From contig NZ_JBDPZC010000002.1 of NCBI RefSeq assembly GCF_039872765.1, positions 434,001 to 498,000 on the forward strand: a stretch of DNA of 64,000 nt, given 5' to 3'. Below, piece after piece: positions 23,585-33,872 of the stretch (the stretch's first letter is position 1; every line of letters begins with the position of its first letter). The notes beneath the pieces are model-generated. The model had not been told where the DNA came from and searched no databases. It was given only the letters and a program-made list of their open reading frames with translations. A program made the translations under genes and the position numbers. This DNA comes from Roseateles_B flavus (lineage in GTDB: Bacteria > Pseudomonadota > Gammaproteobacteria > Burkholderiales > Burkholderiaceae_C).

Positions 23585-24070
23585 CTATTGAACCCCCAGC
23601 ACCTCAAACTGCTGTCGGACGGCAGCGACCTGCATCAACACCTCATCCCCCTCGCACTTGCCAAGCACGGCCTTGCACAAGGGCGCTTCGCTGCTGATGA
23701 CCTGCACCCTCTGTGCGCCGCTGAGCAGCTTCATGCTGCCGCCCTCAGGGCCGAGAAAGAGCTGCTGCTCCACGCCGTCGGCGTCGACTAGGCAGACCAG
23801 CGCGCCCAGCTGTATGCCTTTGCCCGGGTCGTAGGGGCGGGGTTGGAACTGGCGCCACTGGGCCATCGCCTGGCGGATGGCTTCGGCGCGACGCGCTTGG
23901 CCGGTGGCCAGGTAGGCAGCCTCGAGCCCGAGCGTGTCGTACTTGTTCTCGGCGACGTTCTCTTCATGCGTCGCCGTTTCATGGGCCACCCGCGCCGCCT
24001 GTTCAGCCTGCAGCAGGTCATCGGCGAGCTGGTCCAGCACTCGCTGCCGCAGCAAGAATTTGTCCATCAT
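23585..24070 (-). CDS. GreA/GreB-family protein
   Basis: This 161-aa protein has the two-part layout of Gre factors, which rescue backtracked RNA polymerase. An N-terminal coiled coil carries acidic residues at its likely tip (EENVAENKYDT near residue 40), and a C-terminal FKBP-like beta domain includes GALVCLVDADG and VISSEAPLCKAVLG. It resembles a Gre-like group found in Pseudomonas and Burkholderiales that is distinct from canonical GreA and GreB. Two adjacent ATGs (24070 and 24067) are possible, and the ribosome site is weak. Whether it cleaves transcripts is unknown. Confidence 0.75.
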   Translation of the reverse strand: MMDKFLLRQRVLDQLADDLLQAEQAARVAHETATHEENVAENKYDTLGLEAAYLATGQARRAEAIRQAMAQWRQFQPRPYDPGKGIQLGALVCLVDADGVEQQLFLGPEGGSMKLLSGAQRVQVISSEAPLCKAVLGKCEGDEVLMQVAAVRQQFEVLGVQ

Positions 24071-24135
24071 GGAAGGCCGGCCTCTCGAACAAGCGGGAGC
24101 GGATCTTGCCACCAGCCCGCGTCAGGCTGAGCGCC

Positions 24136-24585
24136 TCAATGCTTGCCCGTCGACCCGAACCCACCCTCGCCACGATCACTGGCACCAAACTCGTCCACCA
24201 CACGGAACTGGGCCTGCACCACCGGCACGATCACCAGCTGGGCGATGCGCTCCATCGGCTGGATCACGAAGGCGGTCTGGCTGCGGTTCCAGACGCTGAC
24301 CATGAGCTGGCCCTGGTAGTCGGAGTCGATCAGGCCCACGAGGTTGCCCAGCACCACGCCGTGCTTGTGGCCCAGGCCTGAGCGCGGCAGGATCACCGCG
24401 GCCAGGCCGGGGTCGCCGATATGGATGGCCAGGCCGGTGGGCACCAGATGGGTCTGGCCGGGCTCCAGGGTCACGGCGGCGTCCAGGCAGGCGCGCAGGT
24501 CCAGGCCGGCCGAGCCGGGCGTGGCGTAGGCGGGCAGCTGCTCGGCCATGCGGGCGTCGAGGACTTTCAGGTCGATGGTGCTCAT
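24136..24585 (-). CDS. dut: dUTP diphosphatase
   Basis: This 149-aa protein hydrolyses dUTP to dUMP, keeping uracil out of DNA and feeding thymidylate synthesis. The five trimeric dUTPase motifs are present: PGSAGLDLRA, PRSGLGHKHG, GLIDSDYQG with the catalytic Asp, ERIAQLVIVP, and the C-terminal RGEGGFGSTG lid. I chose the ATG at 24585, which gives the usual length. The gene follows coaBC on the same strand, as is common in proteobacteria. A copy of the dispersed 16-bp motif lies between the two. Confidence 0.96.
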   Translation of the reverse strand: MSTIDLKVLDARMAEQLPAYATPGSAGLDLRACLDAAVTLEPGQTHLVPTGLAIHIGDPGLAAVILPRSGLGHKHGVVLGNLVGLIDSDYQGQLMVSVWNRSQTAFVIQPMERIAQLVIVPVVQAQFRVVDEFGASDRGEGGFGSTGKH

Positions 24586-24609
24586 GGATGTCGGGGAGAG
24601 AGTTCGAAA

Positions 24610-24625
24610 GGGGTCAGGTCTTGCC
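24610..24625 (+). repeat. Dispersed intergenic motif, copy 1
   Basis: GGGGTCAGGTCTTGCC lies between dut and coaBC. The same 16 bases occur at 33846-33861, and close copies at 37791-37806, 38503-38518 (inverted) and 62370-62385. Confidence 0.65.
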
Positions 24626-24647
24626 ACCTGACTGAACGGGGCGGCGC

Positions 24648-25856
24648 TCAGCCGACGCGGCGGGCGATCTCGGCCACCAGCTGGCGGGCCAGCGTGAGCT
24701 TGTCGGCGCGGGGCAGCTCGGTCTCGCGGTCGGCCTCGACCAGCACCAGGCTGTTGTCGTCCTTGCCAAAGGTGGCGGGGCCGAGATTGCCCACCACCAG
24801 GGGCAGCTTCTTGCGCAGCAGCTTCTCGCGGGCATGCTTGACGAGGTCCTGGCTCTCGGCGGCGAAGCCCACGCAGTACGGCGCATCGGGCAGCGCGGCC
24901 ACGGTGGCGAGGATGTCCGCGTTCTCGGTCAGCTCGAAGGTGGGGGCGCTCTTCTTGCCGTCCTTCTTGATCTTGTGCTCGTTGAGCTGGGCGGGGCGCC
25001 AGTCGGCCACGGCGGCGGTGGCCACGAAGACCTCGTGCTGCGCGGCGCGCGGCAGCACGGCTTCCAGCATCTGCTGGGCGCTGGTGACGTCGATGCGGCG
25101 CACGCCCACCGGCGTGGGCAGGTGCACGGGGCCGGCGATCAGCGTGACCTCGGCGCCGGCCTCGGCGGCAGCGCGCGCGATGGCAAAGCCCATCTTGCCG
25201 CTGGAGAGGTTGGTGATGCCGCGCACCGGATCGATGGCCTCGAAGGTCGGGCCCGCGGTGATCAGCAGGCGGCGGCCCTGCAGCAGCTTGGGCTGGAAGT
25301 GCGCGATCACGGCGTCCAGCAGCTGCTGCGGCTCCAGCATGCGGCCGTCACCGACCTCGCCGCAGGCCTGATCGCCATGGCCGGGGCCCAGCACCTGGGC
25401 GCCGTCCGCCTGCAGCTGGGCGATGTTGCGCTGGGTGGCGGGGTGGGTCCACATCTCGCGGTTCATCGCGGGGGCGACGAGCAGGCCGCAGCGCTCGCGC
25501 GGGCGCGCCAGCGCGGTCAGGGAGACCAGCTCGTCGGCGCGGCCCTGGACCAGGCGGGCGATCATGTCGGCGCTGGCGGGGGCGATGAGCATCACGTCGG
25601 CCTCGCGGCTGAGGTTGATGTGCGCCATGTTGTTGGGCTCGCGGGCGTCCCATTGGCTGGTGTAGACCGGCCGGTTCGAGAGCGCCTGCATCGTGACCGG
25701 CGTGATGAAGGCCTCGGCGGCCTCACTCATCATCACCTGCACGGTGGCCCCGGCCTTCACGAGCAGGCGGGTGAGCTCGGCGACCTTGTAGCAGGCCACG
25801 CCGCCGGAGAGCGCCAGCAGGATGTGCTTGCCGGCCAGTGGGAGTGCGTCAGACAT
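24648..25856 (-). CDS. coaBC: Bifunctional phosphopantothenoylcysteine decarboxylase/phosphopantothenate-cysteine ligase
   Basis: The 402-aa enzyme carries out two steps of coenzyme A synthesis. The N-terminal CoaC flavoprotein domain shows the active His in MAHINLS, the PAMNREMW motif and the clamp Cys in QACGEVGDGRM. The C-terminal CoaB domain, from about residue 190, begins LLITAGPTFEAIDPVR and carries the KIKK motif for CTP and substrate binding. Length and residues are all normal. It lies upstream of dut on the same strand, the usual dfp-dut order. Confidence 0.96.
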   Translation of the reverse strand: MSDALPLAGKHILLALSGGVACYKVAELTRLLVKAGATVQVMMSEAAEAFITPVTMQALSNRPVYTSQWDAREPNNMAHINLSREADVMLIAPASADMIARLVQGRADELVSLTALARPRERCGLLVAPAMNREMWTHPATQRNIAQLQADGAQVLGPGHGDQACGEVGDGRMLEPQQLLDAVIAHFQPKLLQGRRLLITAGPTFEAIDPVRGITNLSSGKMGFAIARAAAEAGAEVTLIAGPVHLPTPVGVRRIDVTSAQQMLEAVLPRAAQHEVFVATAAVADWRPAQLNEHKIKKDGKKSAPTFELTENADILATVAALPDAPYCVGFAAESQDLVKHAREKLLRKKLPLVVGNLGPATFGKDDNSLVLVEADRETELPRADKLTLARQLVAEIARRVG

Positions 25857-25892
25857 GAGCGGGGACTCTATCAGCCGGGGCGCAGCCGCGCT

Positions 25893-26627
25893 TCAGCGTT
25901 TCTTGAAGACCAGGTCCCAGACGCCGTGGCCCAGCTTGAGGCCGCGGTTCTCGAACTTGGTGAGGGGCCGGTAGGCCGGCTTCTCGGCATAGCCCTCGGC
26001 CGTGTTCTGCAGCTGCGGCTCTGCGCTGAGCACCTCCAGCATCTGCTCGGCATAGGGCTGCCAGTCGGTGGCGCAGTGCAGGTAGCCACCGGGGGCGAGA
26101 TGCTCGATGAGCTTCGCCACGAACGGCGTCTGGATCAGGCGCCGCTTGTTGTGGCGCTTCTTGTGCCAGGGGTCGGGGAAGAAGATGTGGATGCCGGCCA
26201 GGCTGGCCTTCGGGATCATCTGCTCCAGCACCTCGACGGCGTCGTGCTGGAAGATGCGGATGTTGGGGATGTCCTGCTCGCCGATGAGCTTCAGCAGCGC
26301 GCCCACGCCGGGCTCGTGCACCTCGCAGCCGATGAAGTCGTGGTCGGCCAGGGTCTGGGCGATCTGCGCGGTGGCGCCGCCCATGCCGAAGCCGATCTCC
26401 AGCACCACCGGCGCCTTGCGGCCGAAGACGGCCTCGTAATTCAGGGGCGTGCCAGCCTGGAAGGGCAGCACAAAGCGCGGGCCCAGCTCGGCCAGGGCCT
26501 TGATCTGGCCCGTGCCCATGCGGCCGGCGCGCACGACGAAGCTCTTGATGGCGCGGCGCGGGGCCTCGCCCTCAGCGAGCGTGGCGTCTTGGGTGTCGGG
26601 GGGCGTGAGGTCAGGCGGCGTGGTCAT
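25893..26627 (-). CDS. trmB: tRNA (guanine-N7)-methyltransferase
   Basis: This 244-aa SAM-dependent enzyme methylates G46 of tRNAs. The SAM-binding motif VLEIGFGMGGA lies near residue 75, and the TrmB signature FFPDPWHKKRHNKRR follows at about 150. A flexible acidic N-terminus of about 30 residues precedes the core. It is on the same strand as coaBC with a gap of 36 bases, and about 60 bases separate it from deoA, so it may be read with either. Confidence 0.95.
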   Translation of the reverse strand: MTTPPDLTPPDTQDATLAEGEAPRRAIKSFVVRAGRMGTGQIKALAELGPRFVLPFQAGTPLNYEAVFGRKAPVVLEIGFGMGGATAQIAQTLADHDFIGCEVHEPGVGALLKLIGEQDIPNIRIFQHDAVEVLEQMIPKASLAGIHIFFPDPWHKKRHNKRRLIQTPFVAKLIEHLAPGGYLHCATDWQPYAEQMLEVLSAEPQLQNTAEGYAEKPAYRPLTKFENRGLKLGHGVWDLVFKKR

Positions 26628-26689
26628 GGGAAATTCCGGGCGAAGGGCCGGGATTTTACCGGCGCCCTGCCCGTCCGCCGCGGAGGCTG

Positions 26690-28006
26690 TCAGCCGATGA
26701 CGTCCATCACGATGGGCGCCGGCGCCACGGCGGTGCCGGGCTCGGTCAAGGTGACGGCTGCCTGGTAGGCCGCGATCACGCGATCGGCCTGGGCCTGGTC
26801 GGCCGCATGCACCAGGGCCAGGGGCTCGCCCGCGGCCACCGAGGCGCCCACATGGCGGACGCCGGACAGGCCCACGCGGAAGTCGATGGCATCGCTGGCC
26901 ACGCGGCGGCCGCCGCCCATCTCGACGATCAGCAGGCCGATGTCCCGCGTCTTCATGGCCGACAGCACGCCGGCACGCGGCGCGGGAATGGCCTGGATCA
27001 CGGGCGCGGCCGGCAGATAGGCCTGCGGGCGTTCCATCAGATCGGCCGGGCCGCCCAGGGCCACGACCATCTGCGCGAACTTCTCAGCGGCGGCGCCGCT
27101 GTCCAGGGCTTGCTGCAGGCGGGCGCGGGCGGCGGCGGTGTCGGCCGCGAGGCCGCCGATCACCAGCATCTCGGCCGCCAGCGCGAGCGTCACCTCATGC
27201 AGGCGCGGCTCGCGGCGATCGCCCTTCAGGTAGGCGATGGTCTCGGCGATCTCCAGCGCATTGCCCACCTCGTCACCCAGGACCTCGTTCATGTCGGTGA
27301 TCAGGGCGCGGGTCTTGAGGCCGGCGCCGCCGGCCACGGCCACGATGCTCTCGGCCAGCTCACGGGCGAATTCGGGCGTGCTGGCGAAGGCGCCGTTGCC
27401 GCACTTGATGTCCATGGACAGGCCCTGCAGACCCGCCGCCAGCTTCTTGGACAGGATGGAGGCGGTGATCAGGGGCACGCTCTCCACGGTCGCGGTGACG
27501 TCCCGCGTGGCGTAGAAGCGCTTGTCGGCGGGGGCCAGGTCGCCCGTCTGGCCGATGATGGCGCAGCCCAGCTCGCGCACGATGCGGTCGAAGCGGGCCG
27601 GGTCCGGCGTGGTCGTGTAACCGGGGATGGCCTCCAGCTTGTCCACCGTGCCGCCGGTGTGGCCGAGGCCGCGGCCGGCGATCATGGGCACATAGCCGCC
27701 GCAAGCCGCAACCATGGGCGCGAGCATGAGGCTGACCTTGTCACCCACGCCGCCGCTGGAGTGCTTGTCCAGCACGGGGCCCGGCATGTCGGGCCACTGC
27801 ATCACGCGGCCGGAATGCATCATGGCGCGGGTCAGGTGCACGGCCTCCTCGCGGCCCATGCCGCGCAGGAACACGGCCATACCCAGCGCGGCCACCTGGC
27901 CCTCGCTCCAGCTGCCATCGGTGAGGCCCTTCACGAAGGACTGGATCTGGGCCTCGGAGAGGGCCTGGCCGTCGCGCTTGGCGCGGATGATTTCTTGGGC
28001 AAGCAT
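26690..28006 (-). CDS. deoA: Thymidine phosphorylase
   Basis: The 438-aa enzyme splits thymidine with phosphate to thymine and deoxyribose-1-phosphate. The phosphate-binding signature KHSSGGVGDKVSLMLAP lies near residue 80, and the substrate region GHTGGTVDKLEAIPGY follows. Length is normal for the family. It is the last gene of the nucleoside operon and starts 4 bases after the deoC stop, so it is translationally coupled. Confidence 0.95.
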   Translation of the reverse strand: MLAQEIIRAKRDGQALSEAQIQSFVKGLTDGSWSEGQVAALGMAVFLRGMGREEAVHLTRAMMHSGRVMQWPDMPGPVLDKHSSGGVGDKVSLMLAPMVAACGGYVPMIAGRGLGHTGGTVDKLEAIPGYTTTPDPARFDRIVRELGCAIIGQTGDLAPADKRFYATRDVTATVESVPLITASILSKKLAAGLQGLSMDIKCGNGAFASTPEFARELAESIVAVAGGAGLKTRALITDMNEVLGDEVGNALEIAETIAYLKGDRREPRLHEVTLALAAEMLVIGGLAADTAAARARLQQALDSGAAAEKFAQMVVALGGPADLMERPQAYLPAAPVIQAIPAPRAGVLSAMKTRDIGLLIVEMGGGRRVASDAIDFRVGLSGVRHVGASVAAGEPLALVHAADQAQADRVIAAYQAAVTLTEPGTAVAPAPIVMDVIG

Positions 28007-28010
28007 GGGT

Positions 28011-28790
28011 TCAATAAGCGGAGGTGACGGCCTGCGAGGCCTGGCCGGACAGCACGGACTCGATGTCCTTCAGCAGGCCGCTGGCGCCGAAGCGGAAGCG
28101 GCGCGCCTGCAGGGCATCAGCACCCAGCACGTCGGCGGCCAGCTGCAGATAGCCCTGGGCATCGGCCACGGAGCGGATGCCACCCGAGGCCTTGAACCCG
28201 GCCGAGGCCATGCCCGAGGCGGCGATCTCGCGCAGCATCACGCGGGCGGCTTCGGGCGTAGCGGAGACGGGCGTCTTGCCCGTGCTGGTCTTGACGAAAT
28301 CGGCACCCGCGGCGAGCGAGAGGCGCGTGGCCTCGGCAATCAGCTCCGGCTCGGCCAGCTCGCCGGACTCGATGATGACCTTGAGCGTCAGCGGCCGGCT
28401 GGCATGGCGCACCTCGGCCAGGAACTCCTCGACCTCGCTGCGCTGGCCAGCCTGCAGGGCCCGCCAGGGCAGCACCACGTCGACCTCGTCGCCACCGGCT
28501 TGCGCGATGGTCTCGATGTCGGCAATGGCGCGGGCCACATCCAGCGCGCCATCGGGGAAGTCGGCCACGGCGGCCACCTTGATCTCCGGCGGCAGCATCG
28601 AGCGCGCCTGCGACACGAAGCGCGGCCACACGCACACCGCGGCCACGGGGCCGAAGGCGGTCTGGGCGCGCTCGCACAGCGCGGTGACGTCAGCGGCGGT
28701 GTCGGCGTCGTTGAGGCTGGTCAGGTCCAGGCACTGCAGGGCCAGGCGTGCGGCCTGGAGCAGGTCCAGGCGGTCAGTGGTTGTTGTCAT
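28011..28790 (-). CDS. deoC: Deoxyribose-phosphate aldolase
   Basis: This 259-aa class I aldolase converts deoxyribose-5-phosphate to acetaldehyde and glyceraldehyde-3-phosphate. The Schiff-base Lys is in DFVKTSTGK, and the second Lys in GFKASGGIR. It follows the phosphorylase gene by about 40 bases. With deoA and the phosphorylase it forms a route from deoxynucleosides to central carbon metabolism, although no deoB is present in the window. Confidence 0.95.
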   Translation of the reverse strand: MTTTTDRLDLLQAARLALQCLDLTSLNDADTAADVTALCERAQTAFGPVAAVCVWPRFVSQARSMLPPEIKVAAVADFPDGALDVARAIADIETIAQAGGDEVDVVLPWRALQAGQRSEVEEFLAEVRHASRPLTLKVIIESGELAEPELIAEATRLSLAAGADFVKTSTGKTPVSATPEAARVMLREIAASGMASAGFKASGGIRSVADAQGYLQLAADVLGADALQARRFRFGASGLLKDIESVLSGQASQAVTSAY

Positions 28791-28831
28791 GCGGTTCTCC
28801 CTGGGCGACCCCAGGCCGCCCTTGATGTGGC

Positions 28832-29677
28832 TCAGCCCTTGAGCGAGTCGAGCCCGGCCATGCCTGCCACCACCTGGGCCAGGTAGGCCGCGGCGCGGGC
28901 GCCGGAGGCCTGGGCCTGCTGCAGGGTCAGGGCGTGGGTCAGGGCCTCGTCAGACAGGCCGGCGGCCATATTGGTCATCAGGGCCAGTCCCATGACGCGC
29001 AGGCCGGCGTGGCGGGCCAGGATGGTCTCGGGCACGGTGCTCATGCCCACGGCGTCGGCGCCCCAGGCGGCGAACATGCGGATCTCGGCCGGCGTCTCGA
29101 ACTGCGGGCCCAGGGCCCAGCAGTAGACGCCTTCGCCCACGATCAGATTCTCGGCCTTGGCCACGGCCTTGGCGTGCTGGCGCAGCTCGGCGTCATAGGC
29201 AGCACTCATGTCCACGAAGCGCTCGCTGCCCGGCTCGCCCACGAGGGGGGAACGCTGCGGGGCATTGATGTGGTCCGAGATCAGCATCAGGGCGCCCGGC
29301 GGCATGTGCGGGCGCAGGGAGCCCGAGGCGTTGGTCTGCACCAGCACCTTCACGCCCCAGGCCTTGAGGCTGCGCAGCGCGCCGGCCATGCCGGTGCAGT
29401 CGCCGCTCTCGTAGGTGTGGGCGCGGCCGCGCAGCATGACCACGCGTTGCTCGCCCATGGTGCCGACGACGACCTCGTTCACATGCCCCTCGACCTTGGG
29501 CTGCGGAAAGGCCGGCAGCTCGGCATAGGACAGGTGCTGGGCGCCCTGCACCTGGTCCACGGCGCCGGCCCAGCCGGAGCCCAGCACCACGGCCACGGCA
29601 GGCGCGGCACCGAATTGCGCCTGCAGCCTGGCCACGCTGGCGTCGATCTTGGGATTGAGGGTGTTGCGGTCGATCAT
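28832..29677 (-). CDS. Purine nucleoside phosphorylase (trimeric type)
   Basis: This 281-aa enzyme releases purine bases from nucleosides with phosphate. Landmarks are the phosphate-binding VVLGSGWAG, the RGRAHTYES region, TNASGSL, and the purine-pocket part with GPQFETPAEIRM and the substrate Asn in LMTNMAAGL. These are typical of the trimeric PNP/XapA group. I chose the ATG at 29677; the frame is open further and overlaps cdd. The exact substrate range (guanosine, inosine or xanthosine) cannot be read from the sequence, so I give no symbol. Confidence 0.93.
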   Translation of the reverse strand: MIDRNTLNPKIDASVARLQAQFGAAPAVAVVLGSGWAGAVDQVQGAQHLSYAELPAFPQPKVEGHVNEVVVGTMGEQRVVMLRGRAHTYESGDCTGMAGALRSLKAWGVKVLVQTNASGSLRPHMPPGALMLISDHINAPQRSPLVGEPGSERFVDMSAAYDAELRQHAKAVAKAENLIVGEGVYCWALGPQFETPAEIRMFAAWGADAVGMSTVPETILARHAGLRVMGLALMTNMAAGLSDEALTHALTLQQAQASGARAAAYLAQVVAGMAGLDSLKG

Positions 29678-29709
29678 GTTCGTTCTCCGTGTTCTCTTGG
29701 GTCGGACGT

Positions 29710-30126
29710 TCAGAAGCGCAGGTGGCCTGGTCCGAAACTCGCCGGCAGCAGCTGCTCCAGCGTCCAGTGGGCCTTGATGCCGGCGGGGTCGGCGGCGATG
29801 ACGATCAGGTCGCCGCTGTTGAATTCCCGCAGCTTCTGGCGGCAGCCGCCGCAGGGCGTGATGACCTCGGGGCCGGGGCCCATCACCAGCACCGCACGGG
29901 CCTGGCGGCCACCGGCCATGACCATGGCGCCCAGGGCGGTGGTCTCGGCGCACCAGCCTTGCGGGTAGGCGGCGTTCTCGATGTTGCAGCCGGCGTGCAC
30001 GCGGCCCTGCTCGTCAAGCACCGCGGCGCCTACCGCGTACCTCGAGTAGGGCGCGTGCGAATGGCTGCGGGCGCTGGCCGCGGCGGCCAGCAGCTGCTGC
30101 AGCAGCGCGTCGTTCAGGGGCGGCAT
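29710..30126 (-). CDS. cdd: Cytidine deaminase
   Basis: The 138-aa homotetrameric-type enzyme deaminates cytidine and deoxycytidine to uridine forms. The zinc-site residues are seen as CAETTA (Cys and the proton-shuttle Glu) and PCGGC. I chose the ATG at 30126 because GAGGGA lies seven bases upstream; a start at 30153 would overlap the permease gene and has no ribosome site. It lies between the permease and the phosphorylase in the same operon. Confidence 0.93.
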   Translation of the reverse strand: MPPLNDALLQQLLAAAASARSHSHAPYSRYAVGAAVLDEQGRVHAGCNIENAAYPQGWCAETTALGAMVMAGGRQARAVLVMGPGPEVITPCGGCRQKLREFNSGDLIVIAADPAGIKAHWTLEQLLPASFGPGHLRF

Positions 30127-30136
30127 GGCAGGTCCC

Positions 30137-31102
30137 TCAGCGTTCTTTGACATAGGGCCGGCCCAGGGCCTTGGGCGCCAGTGCCTGGCCGATGAAGCCG
30201 GCCAGCAGGATGACGGTCAGCAGATAGGGCAAGGCCTGGATGGCCTGCACCGGCACCTCGCCGATGCCCGGCAGCTTCACGCCCTGCAGGCGGATGGCGA
30301 CAGCATCTAGGAAACCGAACAGCAGGCAAGCTGCCGCGGTAGGCAGGGGCTTCCACTTGCCGAAGATCATCGCGGCCAGGGCGATGTAGCCGCGGCCGGC
30401 GGTCATGTTGGGGGCGAAGGAGGCGTTCTGGGCCAGGGTCAGGTAGGCGCCCGCCAGGCCGCACAGCAGGCCGTTGAGCACCAGGGCGCCGTAGCGCAGA
30501 CCCTTCACCGAGACGCCGGCGGCCTCCACCATGGCGGGGTTCTCTCCGACCGCGCGCAGGCGCAGGCCCGGGCGGGTGCGCTCGAGGAAATACCAGACGG
30601 CGAAGACCAGCGCGAAGGCCGTGTAGACCAGGCCGTTGTGGCTCAGCAGGCCATGGCCCAGGACCGAGGCGAACCACTGCCCTTCCACCGGCTCGGCAAG
30701 ACCTGGCACCAGGCCGTGCAGGCGCACCTCGGGCGAGACCGGCGGTGTCTGCCCGCCCTGCGCGAACCAGGCGATGCCCAGCACCACGGTCAGGCCGGCC
30801 GAGACCATGTTGATGGCCACGCCCGACACCACCTGGTCACCCCGGTGGCTGACACAGGCGAAGCCGTGCACCAGGGACCAGACGCAGGCCACCAGCAGCG
30901 CCGCGACGATGGCCAGCGTCGTGGAACCGCTCAGGGCGCCCACCGCGGCCGCGGCGAAGGCGGCCGACAGCATCTTGCCCTCCAGGCCCAGGTCCACCAC
31001 GCCGGAGCGCTCGGACAGCAGGCCCGCCAGCGCGCCCAGCAGCAGCGGCGTGGTGACACGCAGGGTGGAGGCGATCACCGATCCGATCAGCACCTCATCC
31101 AT
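30137..31102 (-). CDS. Nucleoside ABC transporter permease, second subunit
   Basis: This 321-aa inner-membrane protein has eight or nine hydrophobic segments and belongs to the permeases of BMP-dependent nucleoside importers (NupQ, RnsD and YufQ-like). Motifs seen are VDLGLEGKML near the N-terminus and LRLRAVGENPAMVEAAGV in the coupling loop that touches the ATPase. Its start overlaps the end of the first permease gene by eight bases. Confidence 0.92.
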   Translation of the reverse strand: MDEVLIGSVIASTLRVTTPLLLGALAGLLSERSGVVDLGLEGKMLSAAFAAAAVGALSGSTTLAIVAALLVACVWSLVHGFACVSHRGDQVVSGVAINMVSAGLTVVLGIAWFAQGGQTPPVSPEVRLHGLVPGLAEPVEGQWFASVLGHGLLSHNGLVYTAFALVFAVWYFLERTRPGLRLRAVGENPAMVEAAGVSVKGLRYGALVLNGLLCGLAGAYLTLAQNASFAPNMTAGRGYIALAAMIFGKWKPLPTAAACLLFGFLDAVAIRLQGVKLPGIGEVPVQAIQALPYLLTVILLAGFIGQALAPKALGRPYVKER

Positions 31103-32209
31103 TCTTGGACTCCTTGCGCTTGAGGGCGGCGTAGATCCTGGCAAACATCGGCGCCGACACCATGGCCATCGCCCCCGCGAACAGCACGATCAGGCCCTGC
31201 ACCGTCACCACCATCTCTCGGGAGAAGCCGGGCACCTCGAAGGACACCTCGACGCCCCCCTGGTACAGCACGCCGAACAGCAGCGAGGCCATCACGATGC
31301 CCACCGGGTGGTTGCGCCCCATCAGGGACACGGCGATGCCGGTGAAGCCGGCACCGGCCACGAAGTCCAGGGTCAGCTTGCCCTGCACGCCGGAGATCTC
31401 GTTGACCGCCATCAGCCCGGCCAGCGCGCCGGAGACACCCATGGCCACCAGCACCTGCAGGCGCGGGCGGATGCCGGCGTAGTGCGCGGCCTCGGGCGCC
31501 GAGCCCACGGCGCGCAGGCGGTAGCCGGCGCGGCTCTTCCACAGGAACCACCAGACGAAGACACAGGCCAGCAGGGCCAGCAGCAGGCTCAGGTTCAGCG
31601 GCGAGGACGGCCACTCCAGGCCCAGCTTCTCGGCCAGGGCATGCAGGGCGGGCATGCGGGCGCTCTCGGCGAACTCCTGGCTCTCGGGCGACATGGAGCC
31701 CGCCGGGCGCAGCCAGTTCACCAGCAGGTACACGTTCAGGCTGGCCGCCAGGAAGTTGAACATGATGGTCGTGATCACGATGTGGCTGCCGCGCCAGGCC
31801 TGCAGATAGGCCGGCACCGCCGCCCAGGCCGCACCGAACAGCGCCGCAGCCAGCACCAGCAGGGGCAGCATCACCACGGCCGGCAGCTTGGGCGAGAGCC
31901 ACAGCGCCAGCAGCGCGACGCCCAGGCCGCCGAAGGTGGCCTGCCCTTCCCCGCCGATGTTGAAGAGCCCGCCGTGGAAGGCCACGGCCACGGCCAGGCC
32001 GGTGAAGATGAAGGTGGTGGTGTAGTACAGCGTGTAGCCCAGGCCGCGGCCGCTGCCCAGGGCACCCTCGACCAGCACGGAGAAGGTCTGCACCGGGCTC
32101 TGGTGGATGGCCAGCACCACGAGGGCGGCCACGCCCAGCGCGACCACGAGGTTCCACAGGGGCAGCAGCAGCAGGTCCATCCAGCGCGGCAGGGTCAACG
32201 ATTGCGCGC

Positions 32210-32213
<4 letters not shown>
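31095..32213 (-). CDS. Nucleoside ABC transporter permease, first subunit
   Basis: This 372-aa inner-membrane permease of the NupP/RnsC/YufP type has about ten hydrophobic segments. FNIGGEGQATFGGLGVAL and the coupling motif RAVGSAPEAAHYAGI are characteristic. It overlaps the ATPase gene by four bases and the second permease by eight, so the subunits are made together. It should pair with the second permease to form the channel. Confidence 0.93.
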
Positions 32214-33772
<1,559 letters not shown>

Positions 33773-33845
33773 GGGTGGATGGGGATGTGGCGCTGGGAGG
33801 GCGCCACACCGGACGCCCCGCGATTTCCGGGCGGCAGACCCGACC

Positions 33846-33861
33846 GGGGTCAGGTCTTGCC
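33846..33861 (+). repeat. Dispersed intergenic motif, copy 2
   Basis: GGGGTCAGGTCTTGCC, identical to 24610-24625, lies between the binding-protein and ATPase genes of one operon. Confidence 0.65.
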
Positions 33862-33872
33862 GCGGGGGCTCG

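Noticed and set aside
28117..28677. Arg-rich open frames antisense to or in other frames of the salvage genes
   Set aside because: Composition shadows of deoC and its neighbours with no independent support.
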